This document shows, piece after piece, positions 1-4,954 of a stretch of 8,488 nucleotides of DNA. The notes under the pieces were generated by a model, which saw nothing but the letters and a program-made list of their open reading frames with translations, had not been told where the DNA came from and ran no database searches. Source of the stretch: an uncultured Sphingomonas sp. (GTDB lineage: Bacteria > Pseudomonadota > Alphaproteobacteria > Sphingomonadales > Sphingomonadaceae); assembly GCA_934555855.1 (NCBI GenBank), contig CAKTFL010000074.1:1-8488 (forward strand), read 5' to 3'. The position numbers and the translations under genes were made by a program. Position 1 is the stretch's first letter, and each line of letters starts with the position of its first letter.

Positions 1-191
1 GCACCAATACCGGGCGCAGCGCCGGGGAAACCGCGACGGTCGCGGCTGCGGGCGGCGACACGGTCGATCCAGGCGTCCGCTCCACCGTGGGCGATCCGGG
101 CACCACCGTCGTGGACAAGGGCACCACGACCCGCGACATCGTCGCCGCGCCCGAGGGTGACGGCCAGGACGCGCGCGCCGCGGCGCAGTAA
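1..191 (+). CDS. C-terminal end of an unidentified protein (5' partial)
   Basis: The frame starting at base 3 is open from the left edge to a TAA at 189-191 and gives 62 residues. They are rich in Thr, Gly, Ala, Val and Asp, with runs such as TVAAAGGDTVDPG and GTTVVDKGTTTRD, and the end is AARAAAQ-like and polar. This looks like a flexible, low-complexity C-terminal tail, with no hydrophobic segment and no catalytic motif. Codon use is GC-rich in the third position (gcg, gtc, ggc, acc), which supports real coding. The start and the main domain lie outside the window, so I cannot name the protein. It converges on metC, with a palindromic repeat just after its stop. Confidence 0.6.
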   Translation, partial: TNTGRSAGETATVAAAGGDTVDPGVRSTVGDPGTTVVDKGTTTRDIVAAPEGDGQDARAAAQ

Positions 192-203
192 GCCGTTCGC
201 CTG

Positions 204-275
204 CCGTTCGGCTGAGCCTGTCGAAGTCCGTCCCTGCGCAAGGCGGGCTCCCTTCGACAGGCCCGGCGCCCACGG
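204..275. repeat. Palindromic intergenic repeat / likely bidirectional terminator
   Basis: The left arm CCTGTCGAAG (217-226) is the exact reverse complement of CTTCGACAGG (252-261). The pairing can be extended outward to about 211-226 with 252-267, with one A:C mismatch and a G:T pair, around a 25-base loop. The outer parts (CCGTTCGGCTGAGCC at 204-218 and the matching right side to about 275) resemble a short interspersed palindrome that I know from sphingomonad genomes. It sits 12 bases after the stop of the left gene and 9 bases beyond the metC stop, that is, exactly between two convergent genes. A role in ending transcription from both sides is therefore plausible. There is no U-tract on either side. 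Confidence 0.6.
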
Positions 276-283
276 TGAGATGG

Positions 284-1480
284 CTATCTTGCGGCCCGAA
301 ACCGCACCAGCCCGGCATCGAGGTCGGCGATCAGGTCGTCCGGATCCTCCAGCCCGATCTGGAGGCGGACCACCGGGCCGGCGTCGTCACGGCGGGTGGC
401 GGTGCGATAGCGGGCGGGGTCGATCGGCAGCGCCAGGCTTTCGAAGCCGCCCCAGCTGTAGCCGATGCCGAAATGGGCGAGCCCGTCGATCAGCGCGGCG
501 CGAGCCGCATCGTCGCCGCCGTCCAGAACAAAGGCGAACAGGCCCGATGCCCCGCTGAAATCGCGAAGAAACGTCTCGTGGCCGGGGCAGGAGGGCAGCG
601 CCGGGTGCAGCACCCGCGCCACTCCCGGTTGCTCGGCCAGCCAGCGAGCGATGCGGAGCGCGCTGTCACCATGCTGCTTCAGTCGGATCGCCAGCGTCCT
701 CAGGCCGCGGCTGCCCAGCCAGGCGTCGTCGGGGCTGACGATCTGACCGAGCTGAAAGCTGGTGTCGCGCAGGGCTGCGAACCGGCCAGGGGCGGCGGTG
801 ACCGATCCCAGCATGACGTCCGAATGGCCGACAATGTACTTGGTCGCGGCCAGCACCGTCAGGTCGACGCCATGCGCGATCGCGGGAAACAGCAGGGGAG
901 TCGCCCAGGTATTGTCCAGGATCGTGGCGATGCCGCGCGCGCGCGCCACGGCCGTGATCGCGGGCACGTCCTGCACCTCGAAGGTGAGGCTGCCCGGACT
1001 TTCCAGCATGATCGCGCGAGTGCGCTTGCCGATCAGGTCGGCGATGCCGGCGCCGATCAGCGGGTCGTAGAAGCGGGTGACTATGCCGAAGCGCTTCAGC
1101 AGCGTGTTCGCCAGCATACGTGTGGGGTCATAGGCGCTGTCGACGCAGAGCAGCTCGTCGCCCGGCGACAGCACGGACAGCAGGGCGGCCGAGAGGGCGG
1201 CGACGCCGGAGGGGTAGAGGAAGGTGCCTTCCGCACCCGGCTCCAGCTCGGTCAGCGCGTCCGCGAGCGACCATTGCGTCGGCGTACCGCGCCGGCCGTA
1301 GAACAGGCGATGATGCGTGTCCCGCCCGGCTGCCGCGCGCAGCTCCGCGACCGAATCGTAGAGGATGGTCGAGGCGCGCCACACCGGCGCGCTGACGATG
1401 CCGGCGGTCCATTCGGGGCGGCGGCCCGCCTGGGTGACGCGGGTGGCGGGGCGGATCGGCTGGTCGGGGTCGTCGTTCAT
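284..1480 (-). CDS. metC: Cystathionine beta-lyase (MetC), PLP-dependent
   Basis: A 398-residue cytoplasmic fold-type I PLP enzyme of the Cys/Met metabolism family. MetC cleaves cystathionine to homocysteine, pyruvate and ammonia in methionine synthesis. Visible landmarks are Y61-x-R63 in YGRRGTPT (phosphate clamp from the neighbouring subunit), SGVAA at 91-95, Y117 in SAYDPTR (stacks on PLP), D189 in LDNTWATP (pyridine nitrogen), and the Schiff-base lysine K214 in AATKYIVGHSD. SYSWGGFESL (340-349) and R372 in VRLQIGLE bind the substrate carboxylate. The TKYxxGHSD form and the SWGGFES stretch favour MetC over cystathionine gamma-synthase or gamma-lyase. The frame stays open 38 codons further upstream, but that extension translates a repeat copy and has no family similarity, so the ATG at 1480 is chosen; its ribosome binding site is weak. 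It is third in a run after sseA (74-base gap) and probably cotranscribed. A broader C-S lyase specificity is possible. Confidence 0.9.
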   Translation of the reverse strand: MNDDPDQPIRPATRVTQAGRRPEWTAGIVSAPVWRASTILYDSVAELRAAAGRDTHHRLFYGRRGTPTQWSLADALTELEPGAEGTFLYPSGVAALSAALLSVLSPGDELLCVDSAYDPTRMLANTLLKRFGIVTRFYDPLIGAGIADLIGKRTRAIMLESPGSLTFEVQDVPAITAVARARGIATILDNTWATPLLFPAIAHGVDLTVLAATKYIVGHSDVMLGSVTAAPGRFAALRDTSFQLGQIVSPDDAWLGSRGLRTLAIRLKQHGDSALRIARWLAEQPGVARVLHPALPSCPGHETFLRDFSGASGLFAFVLDGGDDAARAALIDGLAHFGIGYSWGGFESLALPIDPARYRTATRRDDAGPVVRLQIGLEDPDDLIADLDAGLVRFRAAR

Positions 1481-1520
1481 CCATCCGCCATAGCGACGGT
1501 GTGTAAGAGAAAGAAGACGA

Positions 1521-1546
1521 GGCTTGGACCGGCTCAGCCCGAACGG
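1521..1546. repeat. Degenerate half copy of the 204-229 repeat
   Basis: Read on the minus strand, this 26-base stretch aligns with 204-229. CCGTTCGG and CTGAGCC are both identical, with one inserted G between them, and they are followed by GTC and AAG with three to four substitutions around them. Only the left half of the palindrome is present, so it cannot form the hairpin of the full element. It lies in the 74-base gap between sseA and metC and is the source of the spurious N-terminal extension of the metC frame. Confidence 0.55.
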
Positions 1547-1554
1547 CGATGAAG

Positions 1555-2397
1555 TCAGCCAGTGGCCTTCGGCGTGTCCGGACGCGATCCCCATTCCGAC
1601 CAGCTGCCGTCGTAGATCGGCATCTCACGCCCGAGCAGGTGCGCGCCGAATGCCAGCACGGCAGCGGTGATGCCGGAGCCGCAGGTCGCGACAACCGGGC
1701 GGTCGAGATCGACGCCGGCCTCTGCGAACGCCGCGCGCAACGCGTCGCCGCGCTTCCACGTCCCGTCCGGGTTGAACAGGCGGCCCTGAGGCAGGTTGAC
1801 CGAACCCGGTATGTGCCCGGCGGCGGCGTCGGGCCGCGGATCGGGTTCCGCGCCGGAAAAGCGCGCGGCAGAGCGGGCGTCGACGATCTGCTCCGCGCCG
1901 CTGTCCAGATTGGCGCGCATCTGATCGAGCGAGCGTACCGCACCCGCGTCGAACGAGGGGGCGAACGACCGAGCGGTCGCCTGCTCGCCGCCCGAGCAGG
2001 TCTCTCGCCCTTCCGCCACCCACTTCGCCAGCCCGCCGTCGAGAATCGCGACCTGCCGCGCGCCGAACAGTCGCAGCATCCACCAGGCACGCGCGGCGGT
2101 GTGGTGGGGCGAGTTGTCGTAGAGGACGATCCGCCTGTCCTCGCCCACTCCCATCGCTTCCATGCGGCGAGCGAAGGTGGCGGGGTCCGGCAGCATCATC
2201 GGCAGGTCGCTATCGGTGTCGCGCAGTGTGCCCAGGTCCATGAAAAGCGCGCCGGAAACATGCGCGGCGTCATGCTCGGCGGCGGCATCGCGCGGCGGCT
2301 CGCCGGGGAAGTTTGCGAAATAGGTCGCATCGAGGAGAACGGTGTCGCCCGTTCCCATCTCCTCCGCCAACCATCGGGTATCGACCAGCGCTTCCAT
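1555..2397 (-). CDS. sseA: 3-mercaptopyruvate sulfurtransferase (tandem rhodanese)
   Basis: A 280-residue two-domain rhodanese, essentially the size of E. coli SseA. It transfers the sulfane sulfur of 3-mercaptopyruvate (made from cysteine) to thiol acceptors such as thioredoxin or to cyanide. The N-terminal inactive rhodanese domain covers about 1-130, with the DGGLAKW signature at 120-126. The C-terminal active domain covers about 155-275 and includes IVDARSAARF (171-180), DPRPDAAAGHIPGSVNLP (186-203) and the catalytic loop CGSGITA with Cys239. The CG(S/T)G(V/I)TA loop is the mercaptopyruvate type; thiosulfate sulfurtransferases have CRKG-like loops. R175, R179 and R188 are candidates for substrate carboxylate binding. 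The ATG at 2397 is preceded by a strong Shine-Dalgarno sequence; upstream codons of the open frame lie inside the photolyase gene and show no rhodanese similarity. It starts 20 bases after the phrB stop and is probably cotranscribed with it. Confidence 0.92.
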   Translation of the reverse strand: MEALVDTRWLAEEMGTGDTVLLDATYFANFPGEPPRDAAAEHDAAHVSGALFMDLGTLRDTDSDLPMMLPDPATFARRMEAMGVGEDRRIVLYDNSPHHTAARAWWMLRLFGARQVAILDGGLAKWVAEGRETCSGGEQATARSFAPSFDAGAVRSLDQMRANLDSGAEQIVDARSAARFSGAEPDPRPDAAAGHIPGSVNLPQGRLFNPDGTWKRGDALRAAFAEAGVDLDRPVVATCGSGITAAVLAFGAHLLGREMPIYDGSWSEWGSRPDTPKATG

Positions 2398-2404
2398 GTT
2401 TCTG

Positions 2405-2412
2405 CTCCTTCC
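2405..2412 (-). promoter_or_regulatory. Ribosome binding site of sseA
   Basis: On the minus strand this reads GGAAGGAG, close to the perfect anti-16S complement, with a 7-base spacer to the ATG at 2397. It decides the sseA start against the frame that stays open to 2763. It lies in the 20-base gap after the phrB stop, so sseA translation need not depend on coupling. Confidence 0.8.
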
Positions 2413-2417
2413 GACCC

Positions 2418-3962
2418 TCAATAGCCTCCGCCGCCTTCCGCATCGAGAGCGGCGAGAAAGGCGGCCGCCTGGGCGCGGGTCGCGGCGCGGGCCTCCTCCG
2501 ACTGCCTGTCCCATGTGCGATAAGGCATGGCGAGCCGGCGATTGTCGCCCAGCTTGCCGCGATGACGCGCCAGGAAATCCCAATAGAGCGCGTTGAACGG
2601 GCAGGCATCCTCGCCGACCCGCGCGGTCACGTCGTAGCGGCACTGGCGGCAGTAATCCGACATGCGGTTGATGTATGCGCCCGAGGACACATACGGTTTC
2701 GACCCCAGCAGCCCGCCATCGCCGAACTGGCTCATGCCCAGCGTATTGGGCAGCTCCACCCACTCATACGCATCGAGATAGACCTCCAGATACCAGAGGT
2801 GCACCTGTTTCGGGTCGGCCCCGATCAGCAGGGCGAAGTTGCCCGTCACCATCAACCGCTGAATGTGATGGGCATGGGCCGTGGCGAGCGTCTGGCCGAT
2901 CGCCTCCGCCAGGCAGTGCATGTCGGTCTCGCCGGTCCAGTACCAGCCGGGCAGGGGGCGGTGGTGGCCCAGGAAGTTGCGGTCGACATAATCCGGCCCC
3001 TCGCGCCAGTAGATGCCACGCATATACTCGCGCCAGCCGAGGATCTGGCGGACATAGCCCTCGACTGAATTGAGCGGCGCGCGGCCGGCGCGATACTCCG
3101 CCTCCGCCCGGCGACACAGGTCGAGCGGGTCGAGCAGCCCGGAATTGATGTAGGGCGACAGGATCGAGTGCCACAGGAAGCGCTCGCCGGTCAGCATGGC
3201 ATCCTCGTAATCGCCGAACTGGGGCAGAGCATTGGCCATGAAGTGCGCCGCCTGGCGCTCGGCATCCCCGGCAGTCACGGCATAGTCGAATTGCGAAAGG
3301 CTGCCGGGATTGTCGGCGAAGCGGCGCTCCACCAGCGCGATCACGTCCCGCGTGATCGCGTCGGGCGGAAAGGAAAGGGGGCGCGGCATCAGCAGGTCGC
3401 GCTCGGCGGGCTTGCGGTTCTCCTTGTCGAAGTTCCATCGCCCGCCCGCCGGCCTGCTCATGTCCATCAACAGGCCGGTCCTCGCCCGCATCTCCCGGTA
3501 GAAGAACTCCATGGTCAGCGCTGCACGCTGGTCGGCCCAGTCGGCGAACTCGGCATGGCTGGCGATGAAACGGGTGTCGGGGCGGATCGCGACGGGGATG
3601 CCGAACATCGTCTGCCAGCTGTCGAGCATGGCGGCGACGCGCCACTCGCCCGCCTCGGTGACGGTGATCCGGTCGGGCTGGTGGCGGGCGATGGCGCGCG
3701 CGACCTCGCCGGTGAAGCTGCCCATATTGTCCGGATCGTCCAGTCGGACGTAATCGACCCGCCACCCCGCCCCGGCCAGCGCTTCCGCATGGTGGCGCAT
3801 CGCGGACAGGATATAGGCGAGCTTGGTCTTGTGGTGGCGGACATAGGTCGTTTCGTCGGCGACCTCCATCATCAGCACGACCGTGTCCGCCGGGTCCGCG
3901 CCCTCCAGCGAAGACAGGGAGGGCGACAGCTGGTCACCGAGCACCGGAACGAGAGTCGTCAT
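2418..3962 (-). CDS. phrB: FeS bacterial cryptochrome/(6-4) photolyase, PhrB type
   Basis: A 514-residue flavoprotein of the prokaryotic FeS-BCP branch of the cryptochrome/photolyase family (deoxyribodipyrimidine photolyase-related). It is expected to use light, FAD, a 6,7-dimethyl-8-ribityllumazine antenna and a [4Fe-4S] cluster to repair (6-4) photoproducts in DNA. The N-terminal alpha/beta antenna domain covers about 1-130 and the helical FAD domain about 230-490. All four cluster cysteines are present: C350 (DMHCLAEAIGQ), C438 and C441 (YCRQCRYD), and C454 (EDACPFNALYWDF). Further landmarks are H365/H366 in AHHIQRLM at the lesion site, D254 in DYEDAML (metal/DNA site) and E37 near the antenna. 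W342, W390, Y399, Y424 and Y430 are candidates for electron transfer. As I recall, these numbers coincide with those of Agrobacterium PhrB. The start ATG at 3962 has AGGA 7 bases upstream. It is first in the run with sseA and metC. A purely signalling role cannot be excluded. Confidence 0.93.
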   Translation of the reverse strand: MTTLVPVLGDQLSPSLSSLEGADPADTVVLMMEVADETTYVRHHKTKLAYILSAMRHHAEALAGAGWRVDYVRLDDPDNMGSFTGEVARAIARHQPDRITVTEAGEWRVAAMLDSWQTMFGIPVAIRPDTRFIASHAEFADWADQRAALTMEFFYREMRARTGLLMDMSRPAGGRWNFDKENRKPAERDLLMPRPLSFPPDAITRDVIALVERRFADNPGSLSQFDYAVTAGDAERQAAHFMANALPQFGDYEDAMLTGERFLWHSILSPYINSGLLDPLDLCRRAEAEYRAGRAPLNSVEGYVRQILGWREYMRGIYWREGPDYVDRNFLGHHRPLPGWYWTGETDMHCLAEAIGQTLATAHAHHIQRLMVTGNFALLIGADPKQVHLWYLEVYLDAYEWVELPNTLGMSQFGDGGLLGSKPYVSSGAYINRMSDYCRQCRYDVTARVGEDACPFNALYWDFLARHRGKLGDNRRLAMPYRTWDRQSEEARAATRAQAAAFLAALDAEGGGGY

Positions 3963-3965
3963 GGC

Positions 3966-3978
3966 CCGATCCTATCGG
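3966..3978 (-). promoter_or_regulatory. Small hairpin around the phrB ribosome binding site
   Basis: CCGAT (3966-3970) and ATCGG (3974-3978) are perfect inverted arms around a 3-base loop. On the phrB transcript the loop is AGG, the core of its Shine-Dalgarno sequence, three bases before the ATG. The alternative outer pairing TCGGAC (3975-3980) with GTCCGA (3993-3998) would open it. These arms are short and could occur by chance. Confidence 0.25.
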
Positions 3979-3987
3979 ACCCGGTGC

Positions 3988-4013
3988 GGAATGTCCGACC
4001 CCGAAAAGACGAT
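3988..4013 (+). promoter_or_regulatory. Possible degenerate EcfG-type promoter in the phrB/DUF6894 divergent region
   Basis: GGAAT (3988-3992), a 17-base spacer and CGAT (4010-4013) each differ by one base from the alphaproteobacterial general-stress consensus GGAAC-N16/17-CGTT. It points towards the DUF6894 gene, about 60 bases upstream of its start. The 110-base region 3963-4072 must hold promoters for both directions. I see no convincing sigma70-type pair for phrB in it. Confidence 0.2.
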
Positions 4014-4072
4014 CGGGCGACATGTAAACCGATGATGGCAACGCTCGGGCAGCCGCAGGCTATGGCGTCGGC

Positions 4073-4309
4073 GTGCCGCGCTTCTTCTTCCACCTCCAGA
4101 ACGAACGGCGCGTCGTCGACGAGGACGGGCAGGATTATCCGGATCTCGACACCGCCCGCCTTTATGCAAGGGAGACAATCCGCGCGCTCGCCTGTTTCGA
4201 CGTGCAGCAGGGCTATCTCAGGGCCGGCGACCGCTTCGACATCGCCGACGAGAACGGCCGCGTGGTGGCGACCGTCGGGTTCGATGATGCGATAACCGTT
4301 CTGCCGTGA
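4073..4309 (+). CDS. DUF6894-type small protein
   Basis: A 78-residue soluble acidic protein beginning with MPRFFFHLQNERRVVDEDG. It then has a DLDTAR...ARETIRAL helix (about 25-40) and a C-terminal strand pair around FDIADENGRVVATVGFDD (55-72). This N-terminal aromatic strand, the D-E-x-G turn and the DxxxAR helix are the pattern of DUF6894 proteins, which are frequent, often multicopy and uncharacterised in Sphingomonas and Rhizobiales. The start is GTG at 4073. No ATG lies in frame between it and the in-frame TAA at 4025, and the family usually begins with exactly this MPR(F/Y)FFH sequence. No clear Shine-Dalgarno sequence precedes it. The gene is divergent from phrB and 51 bases before queF. 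Its function is unknown and I infer none. Confidence 0.8.
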   Translation: MPRFFFHLQNERRVVDEDGQDYPDLDTARLYARETIRALACFDVQQGYLRAGDRFDIADENGRVVATVGFDDAITVLP

Positions 4310-4314
4310 CCGCG

Positions 4315-4339
4315 CGGCGCGGCCGTTGCGTCCGCGCCG
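4315..4339. terminator. GC-rich hairpin after the DUF6894 gene
   Basis: CGGCGCGG (4315-4322) and CCGCGCCG (4332-4339) form a perfect 8-bp stem with a 9-base loop, beginning 5 bases after the DUF6894 stop and ending 21 bases before queF. There is no following T-run, so it is at best a weak or Rho-assisted terminator, or an RNA-stabilising stem. GC content this high makes chance stems common. Confidence 0.3.
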
Positions 4340-4360
4340 GTTCGGCCTACATGCGTTGTA

Positions 4361-4807
4361 ATGACACCCGTACATCTCGGCCAGACCAGCCCGCTTCCAG
4401 CATCTCCGGAGGAAGCGGTGCTCGACTATGTTCCCAATCCGCGACCGGGGCGCACTTATCTGGTCCGCTTCGCCGCGCCGGAATTCACCAGCCTGTGCCC
4501 GGTGACCAGCCAGCCCGACTTCGCCCATCTCGTGATCGACTATGTGCCGGGCGAGACGATCGTCGAATCGAAGTCGTTGAAGCTGTTCCTGGGCAGCTTT
4601 CGCAATCACTGCGCCTTTCACGAGGATTGCACGGTCGGCATCGGCGAGCGCCTGTTCGAAGAGATGCAGCCGGCGTGGCTGCGGATCGGCGGCTATTGGT
4701 ATCCGCGCGGCGGCATTCCGATCGACGTGTTCTGGCAATCGGGCTCGCCACCTGCCGACCTGTGGCTGCCCGATCAGGGCGTCCCGAGCTATCGCGGGCG
4801 CGGATGA
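4361..4807 (+). CDS. queF: NADPH-dependent 7-cyano-7-deazaguanine reductase (QueF)
   Basis: A 148-residue unimodular QueF of the T-fold superfamily. It reduces the nitrile preQ0 to the aminomethyl compound preQ1 with two NADPH, in the cytoplasm, on the way to queuosine at the wobble base of GUN-anticodon tRNAs. Key residues are visible. C46 in [14 protein letters not shown] forms the thioimide, D53 is the proton donor, the QueF motif ESKSLKLF spans 69-76, and E88 in CAFHED binds substrate. The Cys-Asp (+7) and Cys-Glu (+42) spacings match B. subtilis QueF (C55, D62, E97), and the length is right for the short class. Start at ATG 4361: [15 protein letters not shown] right after it is typical of the family. 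The overlapping ATG at 4351 is out of frame, and no Shine-Dalgarno sequence is evident. No other queuosine genes and no recognisable preQ1 riboswitch lie nearby. Confidence 0.95.
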   Translation: MTPVHLGQTSPLPASPEEAVLDYVPNPRPGRTYLVRFAAPEFTSLCPVTSQPDFAHLVIDYVPGETIVESKSLKLFLGSFRNHCAFHEDCTVGIGERLFEEMQPAWLRIGGYWYPRGGIPIDVFWQSGSPPADLWLPDQGVPSYRGRG

Positions 4808-4813
4808 TGCAGT

Positions 4814-4879
4814 GCAGCGGGGTGGCTGCCGTGGAATAATTGCGGGCCGAGCAGCATGGGCTTGCTGCGGTGCAGCAGG
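4814..4879. other. Cluster of alternating GCAGC/GCTGC inverted repeats after queF
   Basis: GCAGC (4814-4818) pairs with GCTGC (4825-4829). GCAGCA (4851-4856), TGCTGC (4863-4868) and GCAGCA (4872-4877) follow. The middle segment can pair with either neighbour: with a 6-base loop on the left, or a 3-base loop on the right that extends to 4861-4879 with a G:T pair. The stems lie 7-72 bases after queF and before the leader of the glycosyltransferase gene. They could form a queF terminator region or alternative folds. There is no T-run. Confidence 0.3.
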
Positions 4880-4883
4880 ACGT

Positions 4884-4908
4884 GCAACTTTATCCGGGTC
4901 AAGTCGTT
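4884..4908 (+). promoter_or_regulatory. Possible EcfG-type (general stress) promoter of the glycosyltransferase gene
   Basis: GCAAC (4884-4888), a 16-base spacer and CGTT (4905-4908) match the alphaproteobacterial EcfG consensus GGAAC-N16/17-CGTT with one mismatch in the -35 element. Transcription would start about 40 bases before the ATG at 4955, which is a normal leader. No convincing sigma70 pair is seen in the 147-base gap 4808-4954. One degenerate match is weak evidence. Confidence 0.3.
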
Positions 4909-4918
4909 GGGACAGTGA

Positions 4919-4933
4919 ACTCCGGTTCGGAGT
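4919..4933 (+). promoter_or_regulatory. Perfect inverted repeat in the glycosyltransferase leader
   Basis: ACTCCG (4919-4924), GTT, CGGAGT (4928-4933) is a perfect 6-bp stem with a 3-base loop. It would lie in the 5' leader, 21 bases before the ATG and just upstream of the AGAGGG Shine-Dalgarno sequence at 4945-4950. It could be an RNA hairpin near the 5' end or a small operator. Confidence 0.35.
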
Positions 4934-4954
4934 AGATAGCGAGCAGAGGGTTCA

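Noticed and set aside
275..1552. Long plus-strand open frame (425 codons) opposite metC
   Set aside because: It is the antisense shadow of a well-supported gene in GC-rich DNA, with Arg/Gly/Gln/Asp-rich composition and no recognisable family.
1549..3068. Plus-strand open frames of 291 and 251 codons opposite sseA and phrB
   Set aside because: They are antisense shadows: they cross the sseA/phrB boundary without regard to it, have skewed composition and show no domain.
3168..4295. Plus-strand frame of 375 codons from phrB antisense into the DUF6894 region
   Set aside because: It overlaps the phrB coding strand and then the DUF6894 gene in another frame. Both are better supported.
4310..4360. 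preQ1 riboswitch before queF
   Set aside because: The gap is only 51 bases, is GC-rich and lacks the C-rich loop and A-rich tail of preQ1-I. The one stem seen does not form a pseudoknot-like pattern.
3959..4738. Minus-strand frame of 259 codons across the DUF6894 gene and queF
   Set aside because: queF opposite is unambiguous. This frame spans two genes and their gap and has no recognisable motif.
4306..4839. Plus-strand frame of 177 codons overlapping queF
   Set aside because: It is an out-of-frame shadow. queF in the other frame carries the full catalytic set.
4804..4839. Tiny open frame starting ATGATG after queF
   Set aside because: Only about 11 codons, with no ribosome binding site and placed among inverted repeats.
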